From Herbaspirillum sp. RV1423 (GTDB taxonomy: Bacteria > Pseudomonadota > Gammaproteobacteria > Burkholderiales > Burkholderiaceae_D): a stretch of 64,000 nucleotides of DNA. The notes beneath the pieces are model-generated. The model was not told the DNA's origin and searched no databases. It saw only the letters and a list, made by a program, of their open reading frames with translations. The stretch lies in assembly GCF_000577615.1 (NCBI RefSeq), contig NZ_CBXX010000001.1:62001-126000 (forward strand), given 5' to 3'. The first letter of the stretch is position 1. Every line of letters starts with the position of its first letter. Below are positions 25,799-34,637 of the stretch, piece by piece. The translations under genes and the position numbers were made by a program.

Positions 25799-26623
25799 TC
25801 AGCCGAAGAATTCGCGCAGCAGAAATGCCTGCAGGCCCGCCGTATCGGCCTGGCGTGCCGACAGTGAAACGACGCGACCCAACCTTTGCGAATCCCAGTT
25901 GAAGTCGCCGGTATAGTATTGACGGATCAGCGCAATCATGCTGTCGATAATGGCCTTTTCGACATCGCCGTTGAGGCCGGCGTCGACGGTAATGGTCTGG
26001 CTCTTGCTGTGGCGCGCGTCGGTGGTCCAGCCGCGGAATATGTATTGCGCCACGCGCGGTCCCTTGCTGACTATCTCAAACACGCCATTGGTGCCGCCAC
26101 TGGCCCTGCGTTCCTGGAAGGCGATATTGGCGCGGGCGATATCGTTCGCGGACGGTCCCTGCTCGGCGGCGCGCGCTTCAGCGTTTTCGCGCGCGGCAGA
26201 ATCTTCGGCGGAACGGCGCCGTTCACGCGCGGCATTGAGCATGGTTGACATGTCCATTTCCGGCGGCGCCCGGGTAATGGCGGTCGGCGACTCCGCGACC
26301 GGCGGCGCTTGCCGCGCTGGCGCCGCCGGACTTGTCCTGGCGCGCGCGACCTGCCTCGGCTGCGGCGAGGGCTTCCTGACCGGCCTGGCTTTTTGATGCG
26401 ATTCGGGTTGTTTGACGATCGACGGCTTGGGCGGAGTCTGGACGAAAGTCACCTCAAGCGGTTCATGGGAAGAACTTGCCTGTACATTGATTTTTTGCAG
26501 ACTCGGCTGCAAAACAAAAAACAGCAACACATGGATCAGAACCGACAGGCTGACGCCGACAATGGCTCTGTTGCGAGTGCGCGTTTTGGGAGTAGATCGG
26601 GAAAATGTCGTAGAAATCGCCAT
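25799..26623 (-). CDS. TonB-like single-span membrane protein
   Basis: 274 aa. An N-terminal cytoplasmic stub, one membrane segment (AIVGVSLSVLIHVLLFFVLQP, about residues 21-41), then a proline-rich periplasmic stretch (PPKPSIVKQPESHQKARPVRK and PAAPARQAPPVAESP) and a C-terminal globular region of about 110 residues. The layout recalls TonB/TolA energy transducers, but the C-terminus (FRGWTTDARHSKSQTITV...) does not show a clear TonB box-binding signature, and no ExbB/ExbD genes are near. The ATG start is chosen over an upstream TTG. It lies between iscR and a lipoprotein gene. Function unknown. Confidence 0.65.
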   Translation of the reverse strand: MAISTTFSRSTPKTRTRNRAIVGVSLSVLIHVLLFFVLQPSLQKINVQASSSHEPLEVTFVQTPPKPSIVKQPESHQKARPVRKPSPQPRQVARARTSPAAPARQAPPVAESPTAITRAPPEMDMSTMLNAARERRRSAEDSAARENAEARAAEQGPSANDIARANIAFQERRASGGTNGVFEIVSKGPRVAQYIFRGWTTDARHSKSQTITVDAGLNGDVEKAIIDSMIALIRQYYTGDFNWDSQRLGRVVSLSARQADTAGLQAFLLREFFG

Positions 26624-26761
26624 ACCATGCAGCAACAACGAATCGGATCCAACTTTTTAACGCCCATGATACCCGATGCAACGCGCACCGGGCCTGGATC
26701 CATCATTCATAATGCTACTGGCTTGAAGCGCCGGACGCAAACTTGCCCGACAGGAAAGTAC

Positions 26762-26977
26762 TCAATGGCGCCAATAACCACCGCCGCCGCCCCAGCCGTG
26801 CTCGTATCCGCCGCCGCCCCAACCATGTCGGTATCCACCGCCCCAGCCATAGCCGTAATAAACCGAAGCCGACGGCACGACATAGACAGGCGCCGGCGAC
26901 GCGTAATACGGATCGTAAGGAACGGCTACGCAGCCGCCCAGCATCAGCGCCGGGATAATCCATAACAAACGTTTCAT
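26762..26977 (-). CDS. Small Gly/Tyr/Trp-rich lipoprotein
   Basis: 71 aa. A lipoprotein signal (MKRLLWIIPALMLGGC, lipobox LGGC with Cys16) is followed by a Tyr/Pro/Val part and three imperfect repeats of the type HGWGGGGYE (GYRHGWGGGGYEHGWGGGGGYWRH is the tail pattern, positions 48-71). The composition suggests a flexible, surface- or outer-membrane-associated peptide; several His residues might bind metal. A ribosome site GGAGGG precedes the ATG. Similar short lipoproteins are common in Burkholderiales, with no assigned role. Confidence 0.75.
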   Translation of the reverse strand: MKRLLWIIPALMLGGCVAVPYDPYYASPAPVYVVPSASVYYGYGWGGGYRHGWGGGGYEHGWGGGGGYWRH

Positions 26978-27247
26978 GATGCCCTCCTGCGAGAACTATT
27001 CTTTCTGGATAATCCTCTCGCTCCCCCGGCTTCGCCAGCGCGATTACTATTTGTTACCTCGTGTACCGGCGAGAAATATGCAAAGCGATTTCACGCCTGC
27101 ATAGCACAGCGCGAAGTTGCCCAAGTTGCTTATATAATCTGCCTTCATCAATAAAACCAATTCAATCATTCAGGAGACCGCAAGCCGCATCATGCCGACC
27201 GCATGCACGTGCCGCCTTGCCGAGCTTCGCCAACCGACAAACCTTTT

Positions 27248-28396
27248 ATGACCGCCTCCCCCCCGATCGTCGTGATTGCCCCCGATTCCTTCAAAGGTTC
27301 GCTGAGCGCCCAGGAAGTCGCCGAAGCCATCGGCGCCGGCGTCCTCGCCGCTGCGCCGGACGCTGTCGTGCGCCTGTGTCCGATTGCCGACGGCGGCGAA
27401 GGCACACTGGACGCGCTGCTGCACGCCGGTGGCGAAGTCCGGCGCTTGCAGGTGCGCGGCGCATCGGGTGCGGTGCGCACCGCGGCCACGGGCATGCTCG
27501 CCGATCGCAGCGCAGTGATCGAATCGGCGGAAATCGTCGGCCTGACCGATGAAGCAGGCACTGCCGTCGCGGTGGAAAACCGGTCGACGCTCGGCATCGG
27601 CGACGCCCTGCTGGCGTTGCTCGACAACGGCGCGCGGCGCTTCCTGATCGGCCTCGGCGGCAGCAGCACCAATGACGGCGGCATCGGCATGCTGGTCGCA
27701 CTCGGCCTGAAACTGTACGACGCCGCCGGCCAGGAACTGGAGCCGGTGCCCTCGCAACTCGGCAAGCTGGTGCGCGTCGACGTCGGCGGCCTCGATCCGC
27801 GCCTGAAAGATATTCATATTGTCGCCATGTCGGACGTCGACAATCCTCTGTGCGGCGATGATGGCGCCACCGCCGTCTTCGGTCCGCAAAAAGGCGTCAA
27901 ACCGGAACAGATCAAACCGCTGGACGCCCTGCTCGGCCATTTTGCGACCTTGTACGAACAAGCCGCCGGCCGTAGCGAAGCGAACTCGCCGGGCGCCGGC
28001 GCGGCGGGCGGTTTGGGATATGCCTTGCTGATGCTGGGCGCGGAATTCCAGTCGGGCGCGCAAACCGTCGCCGACCATATCGGGCTGGATGCCGCGCTCA
28101 AGGACGCCGACTGGCTAATCACCGGCGAAGGCCGCAGCGACGCCCAGACCCTGCACGGCAAGGCTCCCTTCATCGCCGCCCAGCGGGCGCGCTTGGCCGG
28201 CGTCTCGACATCGCTGCTGTCCGGCGGTATCGACCGCGCCTCGCTGGCGCAATTGCAAACCAGTTTCTCGGGGTGTTTTTCCATCGTATTCGGCCCGGCG
28301 ACGCTGAAGGACGCCATCGACAATGCCACGGGTCTGCTCAGGGACAGCGCTGAACAAATGACGCGCCTGTGGCTGTCGGGCCGGAAAGAACGCTGA
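27248..28396 (+). CDS. garK: Glycerate kinase (GarK/GlxK family)
   Basis: 382 aa, the family length. Class-II glycerate kinase that phosphorylates D-glycerate, usually to 2-phosphoglycerate. It starts TASPPIVVIAPDSFKGSLSAQEVAEAI, the family's hallmark; further motifs are PIADGGEGTLDALL, GLGGSSTNDGGIGML and TGEGRSDAQTLHGKAP. An in-frame upstream extension to 27203 lacks homology. A TATAAT hexamer at 27133-27138 may be the -10. No other glyoxylate or glucarate genes are adjacent. Confidence 0.92.
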   Translation: MTASPPIVVIAPDSFKGSLSAQEVAEAIGAGVLAAAPDAVVRLCPIADGGEGTLDALLHAGGEVRRLQVRGASGAVRTAATGMLADRSAVIESAEIVGLTDEAGTAVAVENRSTLGIGDALLALLDNGARRFLIGLGGSSTNDGGIGMLVALGLKLYDAAGQELEPVPSQLGKLVRVDVGGLDPRLKDIHIVAMSDVDNPLCGDDGATAVFGPQKGVKPEQIKPLDALLGHFATLYEQAAGRSEANSPGAGAAGGLGYALLMLGAEFQSGAQTVADHIGLDAALKDADWLITGEGRSDAQTLHGKAPFIAAQRARLAGVSTSLLSGGIDRASLAQLQTSFSGCFSIVFGPATLKDAIDNATGLLRDSAEQMTRLWLSGRKER

Positions 28397-28430
28397 AAAC
28401 GACGTCAGCACCGTGAAGATATGCGCCCTG

Positions 28431-28463
28431 CAAAGTTACCCACAAAAAATGGGGGTAACTTTG
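28431..28463. terminator. Hairpin between glycerate kinase and LLM genes
   Basis: CAAAGTTACCC and GGGTAACTTTG form a perfect 11-bp stem with an 11-nt loop between two convergent genes. There is no adjoining T run, so termination efficiency is uncertain. The right arm runs into TGTGGATAA (28462-28470), a perfect reverse DnaA box. Confidence 0.5.
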
Positions 28464-28560
28464 TGGATAAGCTTGAGGAATTCTCACTATCCAATTGATT
28501 TTAAATAGATTTATTGAATTGGCAAAAGTGGATGCATTTCTCAGCGCATCCGTATTTTTC

Positions 28561-29610
28561 TCAGACCAGGCCGAATTCGCGGGCAATCAGCTCATACGAG
28601 CGCTTGCGCGCGTCGTGATCGTAAATGATGGTCACGATCATGACTTCGTCCGCGCCATACGCCTCGGCCAGTTCCTCGATCTGCTCGCGCACCCTGGCCG
28701 GCGAACCGATAACTGCGCGCCGCCCGGATGGCAAGGTTGATGGCGGCAGGTCATGCTGCTCGAAAAAGCGCAACGCAGTCTCGACCGAAGGAATTTTGTC
28801 CAGACGGCGGCCGCTATGCATATGGATCAGGCGCATGCCGTAACTGGCCGCCAGTAGTTTCGCCTCTGCATCGGTGTCGGCGCAGATCACCTGCAAGGCG
28901 ACGCCCTGCCGTGCTTCCGACCAGTGCGGCGACGCCACAAAGTCGCGCCGGTAACGCGCCGCCACGGTTTCGCCGGCGGCCTGGATGAAATCGGCGAACA
29001 TGTACGGCATCCCCAGCTCGGCAGCCCAGATCCCGCTTTGCGCCGACGAGCCCAACATCCAGGGTTGCAACAACTCCGGGCTGCCCGGCAAGGCGGACAA
29101 ACGCGCGAATGGATGATCGGCCGGCATCTCATTCCACAAATACGCCAGCAACTCGTTCAGTTGCTCGGGAAAATCATCCTGCGGCCGCTGGCGGCGATCG
29201 CGCTGCAAAGCCGACGCGGTCAGCGAATCGCTGCCCGGCGCGCGCCCCAGGCCGAGGTCGATGCGCCCCGGATAAAGGCCGCTCAGCATGCTGAAGGATT
29301 CCGCCACCTTGAGCGGACTGTAATGCGGCAGCATCACGCCGCCGCTGCCGACGCGCAGGTGCGAGGTCGCCGCCGCGATTGGACCGATCAGCACCTCCGG
29401 GCTGGCGCAGGCCAGCGACTGGGTGCCGTGATGCTCGGCAACCCAGTAACGGTAATAACCGAGCCGATCCGCCAGTACCGCCAGATCGAGCGAATTCTTC
29501 AACGCCTGCGCGCTGCTCATGCCTTCGGAAACGGGCGCCTGGTCGAGCACACTGAGGCGCAGCGATGCGGAAACGGAGTTGGCGGAAATGGAGGCGGTTG
29601 AAGCGGACAT
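28561..29610 (-). CDS. LLM-class flavin-dependent monooxygenase (luciferase-like)
   Basis: 349 aa from the ATG at 29610; the frame runs further upstream but the family opening (LRLSVLDQAPVSEGMSSAQALKNSLDLAVLADRLGYYRYWVAEHHG) begins about 13 residues after this Met. The WVAEHH and GSGGVMLPHYSPLKVAE motifs place it in the bacterial luciferase-like superfamily, MsnO8-type subgroup, FMNH2-dependent. Substrate unknown. It stands alone, convergent with glycerate kinase, and its 5' region opens onto the long leader of the EPS locus. Confidence 0.88.
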   Translation of the reverse strand: MSASTASISANSVSASLRLSVLDQAPVSEGMSSAQALKNSLDLAVLADRLGYYRYWVAEHHGTQSLACASPEVLIGPIAAATSHLRVGSGGVMLPHYSPLKVAESFSMLSGLYPGRIDLGLGRAPGSDSLTASALQRDRRQRPQDDFPEQLNELLAYLWNEMPADHPFARLSALPGSPELLQPWMLGSSAQSGIWAAELGMPYMFADFIQAAGETVAARYRRDFVASPHWSEARQGVALQVICADTDAEAKLLAASYGMRLIHMHSGRRLDKIPSVETALRFFEQHDLPPSTLPSGRRAVIGSPARVREQIEELAEAYGADEVMIVTIIYDHDARKRSYELIAREFGLV

Positions 29611-30103
29611 GAAAAATCTCTGGCAAAAAGACAATCCGCCAAGCATAGACGAAATCGCCAAAACGTTTTTATGCCCTCCGATGTTCAGCCACTCATCCCG
29701 ACCTTCGTCCACGTTGCATCCGACGGCAAAGCACATACATTCCAAAGAGTGCAATATTGCAATATTGAATTGATATCGCGCAATTTATATGCTTAACTGG
29801 CCATACAGTCGATATTTCCCCTTCTCAGCACAGTTCGTGCAAACATCCGTGCGTGGAGACGGGTTATCGGCGAAATCAGGTAAAAATTTCCCTCTTGAAA
29901 TAAATATTTATCGTTAAAACCACTTGATTCACAAAATTTTATAAATACAAATAGAATTTTTTTGAAAAATGCGAGTTTTCGATTAACATGCACAACTTAA
30001 GTTGTCATATTTACAAAACTTTGCCCTCCTGATTTCACGTTTTATTGTTGAACGACGTGCCATACACGCAACCGTTTTGTAATATCAGTCACGGGAGTCA
30101 AGT
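29611..30103. promoter_or_regulatory. AT-rich control region in front of the EPS operon
   Basis: 493 bp without a credible gene. The part from about 29740 is strikingly AT-rich compared with its surroundings and holds several palindromes: GCAATATTGC (29751-29760), ATAAATATTTAT (29900-29911) and the 14-bp ACAACTTAAGTTGT (29992-30005), the last about 100 bp before the first EPS gene. This looks like a regulated promoter and possible nucleoid-protein target; no single -35/-10 pair could be chosen with confidence. Confidence 0.5.
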
Positions 30104-31000
30104 TTGCGCCGATTCGCTTTATCCATTTCCGCTTTCCTTACTATCCTGACGAGTGCTTCCGCGCTTGCTCAGGCGCCTACCGATCCGACCAGAACGGGCG
30201 AACTGATGTCCGCGCCTCCGGGCGTGCTATCGACGCTGGCGCTTCCCTCATCCGCCGTCACCAACACCCGCGTCGGCTCCGGCGATGTGCTGCGCGTGAC
30301 CGTTTTCGGTCAGCCTGACCTGTCGGCGGAAGTCGGCGTCAACGACAAAGGCATCCTCACCCTGCCGCTGATCGGCGGCATTGAGGTGAACGGCCTGACC
30401 ACCAGCGAAATCTCGGCCAAGGTCGCCGACGGTCTGCGCAAGGGCCAATATCTGAAAAATCCGGAAGTATCGGTAGAAGTCGTCCAATTGCGCAGCCAGA
30501 TGGTGTCGGTGCTGGGCGAAGTCAGCCGGCCCGGCCGTTATCCGATTCCCGGCCATCTGAGCGTGTTGGAATTGCTGGCCACCGCCGGCGGTCTGACACC
30601 GCAAGCCGACCAGACCGTGACCCTGCTGCGTCGCAAGACCGACAAGAGCAACAGCGGCGAAAGCGACACACGCATTCCGATCATGCTGGGCGAAACCGGC
30701 GCCACCGAACGCACCCCGCTGGACGTTGAGCTCAACGTCGGCGACGTCGTCTACGTCAACAAGAAAAAAGTCTTCTACATCCACGGCGAAGTCAATCGCC
30801 CGGGCTCCTACCCGATGGAACAGGACATGAACGTCATGCGCGCAATTGCTCTCGGCGGCGGCATGACCCAGCGCGCCTCGCAGCGCCGCATCTACATCAA
30901 TCGCGAAGTTCCTGAAAAAGGCGTGCAAGAGATGAAGGCGAAATTGGCGGATCCGGTCTTGCCCGGCGACGTCGTCTACGTTAATGAGAGTCTATTCTGA
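30104..31000 (+). CDS. epsE: Polysaccharide export outer-membrane protein (Wza/EpsE family)
   Basis: 298 aa with a TTG start and GGGAG ribosome site. Signal peptide (MRRFALSISAFLTILTSASALA), then a Poly_export domain (YRVGSGDVLRVTVFGQPDLS-type strand VGSGDVLRVTVFGQPDLSAE) and two SLBB domains (VSVLGEVSRPGRYPI and FYIHGEVNRPGSYPM). It should form the periplasmic/outer-membrane channel for exopolysaccharide. No lipobox cysteine is seen. First gene of the rightward EPS operon; epsF follows after 20 bp. Confidence 0.9.
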   Translation: MRRFALSISAFLTILTSASALAQAPTDPTRTGELMSAPPGVLSTLALPSSAVTNTRVGSGDVLRVTVFGQPDLSAEVGVNDKGILTLPLIGGIEVNGLTTSEISAKVADGLRKGQYLKNPEVSVEVVQLRSQMVSVLGEVSRPGRYPIPGHLSVLELLATAGGLTPQADQTVTLLRRKTDKSNSGESDTRIPIMLGETGATERTPLDVELNVGDVVYVNKKKVFYIHGEVNRPGSYPMEQDMNVMRAIALGGGMTQRASQRRIYINREVPEKGVQEMKAKLADPVLPGDVVYVNESLF

Positions 31001-31020
31001 TCAAACATCAAGGCTATAGC

Positions 31021-32403
31021 GTGAACCTGCAGGCTCCCGAAACCGGTTTGTCGTCCAGACAACTGGCGTCAATGATCTCAGCGCGGCGCGGCACGATATT
31101 CAAGACGCTGCTGGCGACGATGGCGATCACCATCGTTGTCACTTTGTTGCTGCCCAAAACCTATACGGCATCGTCCGACGTCTTCCTCGACTACAAGGGC
31201 AACGATCCGATCAACGGTCGCCTGTTCTCGCCAATGATGGATGAGAGCTACATGCAGACCCAGCTCGACATGGTCAAGAGCCAGGCCGTCGCCGAGAAAG
31301 TCATCGAAACCCTGGACCTGGAACGCACCGCCGCCTATCGCGAAGCGGTCGAACGCCAGGGCGAAGCGCGCGCCCATTCGCAACTGGTCAAGCGCATCAA
31401 CGACCAGACGCGAGTAATCACGCGCCGCTCAAGCCGCGTGATCGAAGTCGAATATGCCGCCGGCACGCCGGAGCAGGCACGCGACCTGGCCAACGCCGTG
31501 GTGCGTGCCTACATCGATCTGAACCAGCAGATTTCCTCGGCCTCGGCCCGTGCGCGCCGCGAGCAATACAACGCCCAACTCGAACACCTGCGCAAGGAAG
31601 CCGACGCGATTCAGGAAAAACTGACCAAGTACCAGCAAGATGTCGGCATCCTCGACCCCAATGAACGCAACGACCTGCAATCGCGCCAGCTCGGCGACCT
31701 GATGACCTCGCTGATCGCCGTCCAGAACCAGCAGCAGGAAGCGCAGGCGCGCAAGAACGCCACCGACAATCTGGTGCGCAGCGGCGTGCGCGTCGACGAA
31801 CTGCCTGAGATCGCGCAACGCCCCAACATCAACGACCTGAAATCCAAACTGAGCGACGTCAACAAGCGCCTGGCCGACATTCAGAGCGTACTCGGCCCGC
31901 GCCACCCGAAAACCCTGGCGCTGATCAGTGAACGCGACGACATCAATGCGCGCATTGCGCACGAAGCGCGCAGTGCGCTGGACGCCCAGCAAATCGATAC
32001 GCGCCGCCTGGCCATGCAGGAAGAAGCATTGAAGAAAGAGGTCGATACCCAGCGCGTCAGGCTGCTTGAGCAAAAGAAACATCGCGACATCATCACTTCC
32101 TATCAGCGCCAGCTCGACAGCGTGGAGCGCGTCTATAACACCGCGCTGGCGAAGTACGATGAGATCCTGATGGCCAGCAACATCAACACCTTCGACCTGA
32201 CCGTGCTGCGCGTGGCCGAAGCGCCAAGCACACATTCCAAACCGCTGCTGCTGCAGAATATCGTCGCCAGCATCCTGGTAGGCTTGGCGCTGGGCTTCTG
32301 CCTGGCCCTGTTGTATGAACTCGGCCAGCGACGCGTGCGCTGCGCAGACGATCTGTTGCGCGGCCTTCACCTCCCGTTAATCGGCCATATCGGAATTCGC
32401 TAA
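31021..32403 (+). CDS. epsF: Chain-length determinant / polysaccharide co-polymerase (EpsF, Wzc-N/GumC type)
   Basis: 460 aa, GTG start. Wzz-type inner-membrane protein with two membrane segments (about 28-48 and 415-437) and a long periplasmic coiled coil between them (about 170-390), ending in a short cytoplasmic tail. LLPKTYTASSDVFLDYKGNDP and the C-terminal NTFDLTVLRVAEAP region match EpsF/GumC proteins. It regulates polymer length and works with the adjacent kinase-like EpsG. Confidence 0.9.
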   Translation: MNLQAPETGLSSRQLASMISARRGTIFKTLLATMAITIVVTLLLPKTYTASSDVFLDYKGNDPINGRLFSPMMDESYMQTQLDMVKSQAVAEKVIETLDLERTAAYREAVERQGEARAHSQLVKRINDQTRVITRRSSRVIEVEYAAGTPEQARDLANAVVRAYIDLNQQISSASARARREQYNAQLEHLRKEADAIQEKLTKYQQDVGILDPNERNDLQSRQLGDLMTSLIAVQNQQQEAQARKNATDNLVRSGVRVDELPEIAQRPNINDLKSKLSDVNKRLADIQSVLGPRHPKTLALISERDDINARIAHEARSALDAQQIDTRRLAMQEEALKKEVDTQRVRLLEQKKHRDIITSYQRQLDSVERVYNTALAKYDEILMASNINTFDLTVLRVAEAPSTHSKPLLLQNIVASILVGLALGFCLALLYELGQRRVRCADDLLRGLHLPLIGHIGIR

Positions 32404-32421
32404 GACTCGGCATCCAAGACC

Positions 32422-33375
32422 ATGGCAACAGAAAACTCCACACCAGAAAACGCAGCCAGCGCCGACAAAATGGGCTCCCGCTTCGTCGAAGCGGGCCTGC
32501 TCACGCAAGACCAGGTCTCCCGCGTCGTCGAATTGCAGAATTCAGCCAATATCCGCTTCGGCGAGGCTGCCGTACGCCTCGGCCTGTTGACCGAACAGAA
32601 CGTGCAGGCGGTGCTGTCCAAACAATTCAACTACGCCACTGCGCTAGTGCCGACCGACGGCCTCGACGATTCGCTGGACATCGCGCTCGCGCCGTTCGGT
32701 ATGGAGGCCGAAGCGATCCGCCAGATCCGTGCCGAACTGTCGATTCGCCTGAGCCACCAGGAAAAAATCTCCATCGCCATCGTCAGTTCCGCCGAAGGCG
32801 AAGGCAAAAGTTATCTGGCCGCGAGCCTGGCGCTGGCGTTCTCGCAAATGGGCAAGCGCACCCTCCTGATCGACGCCGACATGCGTTCGCCCCAACAGCA
32901 TTTGCTGTTCGGCCTTGAAAACAAAACCGGCTTGTCGACCATGTTGGCAGGACGCACCGCCATCTCGGCCGGGGGCTTGGCAGAAGGTTTTCCGCACCTG
33001 CACATTCTGAACGCCGGTCCCCAACCGCCAAACCCGCTGGAAATCCTGCTGCAGCCTGCACTCAGCAAGCTGATGAAGCAACTGGCCGACGACTTCGACG
33101 TCTTCATCGTCGACACGCCGGCGGCGCAGACCTCCTCGGATGCCCAAACCATTTCCCAGCAGGTCGGCATGTGCCTGCTGGTGGCGCGCCAGCACTACTC
33201 CCGTCTGGACGACCTGCGCCAGACGCAGGCGCAAATGAAAACAGCCGGCGCGCAAATCATCGGCACGGTCTACAACGAGTTCACGGAACCGGACGCGCTG
33301 GAGCAGCTTGAGGGCAAAGGCAAAAAACTATGGCGCCGTCTGCGCAAATGGCTGAACGGCCCGCACCGGAAGTAG
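32422..33375 (+). CDS. epsG: BY-kinase-like ATPase EpsG with N-terminal MshEN-like domain
   Basis: 317 aa. Residues about 17-75 (SRFVEAGLLTQDQVSRVVEL... NVQAVLSKQFNY) resemble the MshEN/GspE-N fold that in other proteins binds c-di-GMP. Residues about 95-300 are the CpsD/CapB ATPase domain with Walker A SSAEGEGKSYLAA, Walker A' LLIDADMRSPQQ and Walker B VFIVDTPA. The C-terminal tail (KLWRRLRKWLNGPHRK) is basic and contains no tyrosine cluster, so the usual multi-Tyr autophosphorylation tail of BY-kinases is missing. Partner of EpsF. Its last 46 bp overlap the next gene. Confidence 0.85.
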   Translation: MATENSTPENAASADKMGSRFVEAGLLTQDQVSRVVELQNSANIRFGEAAVRLGLLTEQNVQAVLSKQFNYATALVPTDGLDDSLDIALAPFGMEAEAIRQIRAELSIRLSHQEKISIAIVSSAEGEGKSYLAASLALAFSQMGKRTLLIDADMRSPQQHLLFGLENKTGLSTMLAGRTAISAGGLAEGFPHLHILNAGPQPPNPLEILLQPALSKLMKQLADDFDVFIVDTPAAQTSSDAQTISQQVGMCLLVARQHYSRLDDLRQTQAQMKTAGAQIIGTVYNEFTEPDALEQLEGKGKKLWRRLRKWLNGPHRK

Positions 33376-34637
33376 GCAGCGTCAGCAGCAGGAAGCTGCT
33401 GATCCACTCGCTGGCCTCGCTCATCGACCAGGCCCTCTTGAGCGGCCTGAACTTTGCGCTTGGCCTGGTATTGATCCGCCTGGCCACCAAGGAATCCTAT
33501 GGCGTCTACTCGCAACTGTATGTCGCCGGCATTTTCGCCTCCACCGTGATCGAAGCGCTGATCACCGGTCCCCTGACCACCATCGCGCCCGGCAGATCGC
33601 CGGACGAGCGTGCGCGGCTGGCGACCTTGCTGCTGCGCTTCCAATGGCAACTGAGCATCGGCCTGGCGCTGGCGTTCGGCGCCGGCAGCGCCTTCGTCGC
33701 CGACTTGACCGGGATCGACGCGCACCCGCTCCTGCTCGGCATCGCCTTCGCCGTCTATCTCTTCGCCAACGCCCAGCGCGAATACCACCGCAGCATCAGT
33801 TTCATCGAAGCACGTCCGCGCCGCGTACTGCACACCGACATCGCCTATGCGCTGGCAGCGGCGATCGGCGTTGGCATCCTGCTGCTGGTCGGTTATCTCA
33901 CTGTGCCGGCGATTTTTCTCGTCATGGGATTGGCCAATATTGTCGGCATGTGGCGCAGCACCGACCATGGCTACGCCCGACAGGCGCACGAACCGGCATC
34001 ATTCCGCGCCGCCGTCGCCGAAGTCATGCAGCGCGGCCGCTGGGCCCTGCCCGGTGCGCTGGTGGCATGGGCCACCAACTACAGTTATCTTTATATTGCC
34101 GCCGCTATGCTGGGCGTGGCGGCGGCCGCCGATCTGAATGCTTCGCGCCTGCTGCTGATGCCGATTTCCTTGTCGGTGCTGGCCTGGTCGCGGGTGGCGC
34201 GGCCGATGGTGAGCCGCCTGTCTGCAGCGCGCGACTGGAAGCATCTCGACCACCTCGCATGGGCGTCGGTGGCAGGCATCGAAATCGTCACCGTCCTTTA
34301 CGTCGTCGTCTTGTGGCTGGCGCTGCCTTGGCTGCAGGCGCATGTGCTGGGTGTCAAGTATCACGGCCTCGAACCGATGGTGCTGGCCTGGGGCGGCTAC
34401 TTCGCCATCAACGCGGCGCGCTGGATCGGCTCGTCCTGGCTGACCAGCAACGACCAATACCGGCTGCTGCTGGTCAGCGGCGTCGCCTGCCTGATCGTCA
34501 TGCTGATTTCGGCATCCGTTTTCATCCCCTTGTACGGCGCCTGGGGTGCCATCCTGGCGTTGATCATCGTGGAAGTTTTCGACCTGCTGCTGATCTGGGC
34601 CGTCTTCCTGCCCATGCTGAGGCGCAAGAACACATGA
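33330..34637 (+). CDS. Polysaccharide flippase-like membrane protein (Wzx/MATE-type)
   Basis: 435 aa with about 12 hydrophobic helices from residue 25 onward (LIHSLASLIDQALLSGLNFALGLVLIRLATKE...). The fold pattern and position fit a lipid-linked oligosaccharide flippase. The first ATG overlaps epsG by 46 bp in another frame; no later start precedes helix 1 suitably, so the overlap seems real. The stop overlaps the next start (ATGA), indicating tight coupling. Confidence 0.8.
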   Translation: MAPSAQMAERPAPEVGSVSSRKLLIHSLASLIDQALLSGLNFALGLVLIRLATKESYGVYSQLYVAGIFASTVIEALITGPLTTIAPGRSPDERARLATLLLRFQWQLSIGLALAFGAGSAFVADLTGIDAHPLLLGIAFAVYLFANAQREYHRSISFIEARPRRVLHTDIAYALAAAIGVGILLLVGYLTVPAIFLVMGLANIVGMWRSTDHGYARQAHEPASFRAAVAEVMQRGRWALPGALVAWATNYSYLYIAAAMLGVAAAADLNASRLLLMPISLSVLAWSRVARPMVSRLSAARDWKHLDHLAWASVAGIEIVTVLYVVVLWLALPWLQAHVLGVKYHGLEPMVLAWGGYFAINAARWIGSSWLTSNDQYRLLLVSGVACLIVMLISASVFIPLYGAWGAILALIIVEVFDLLLIWAVFLPMLRRKNT

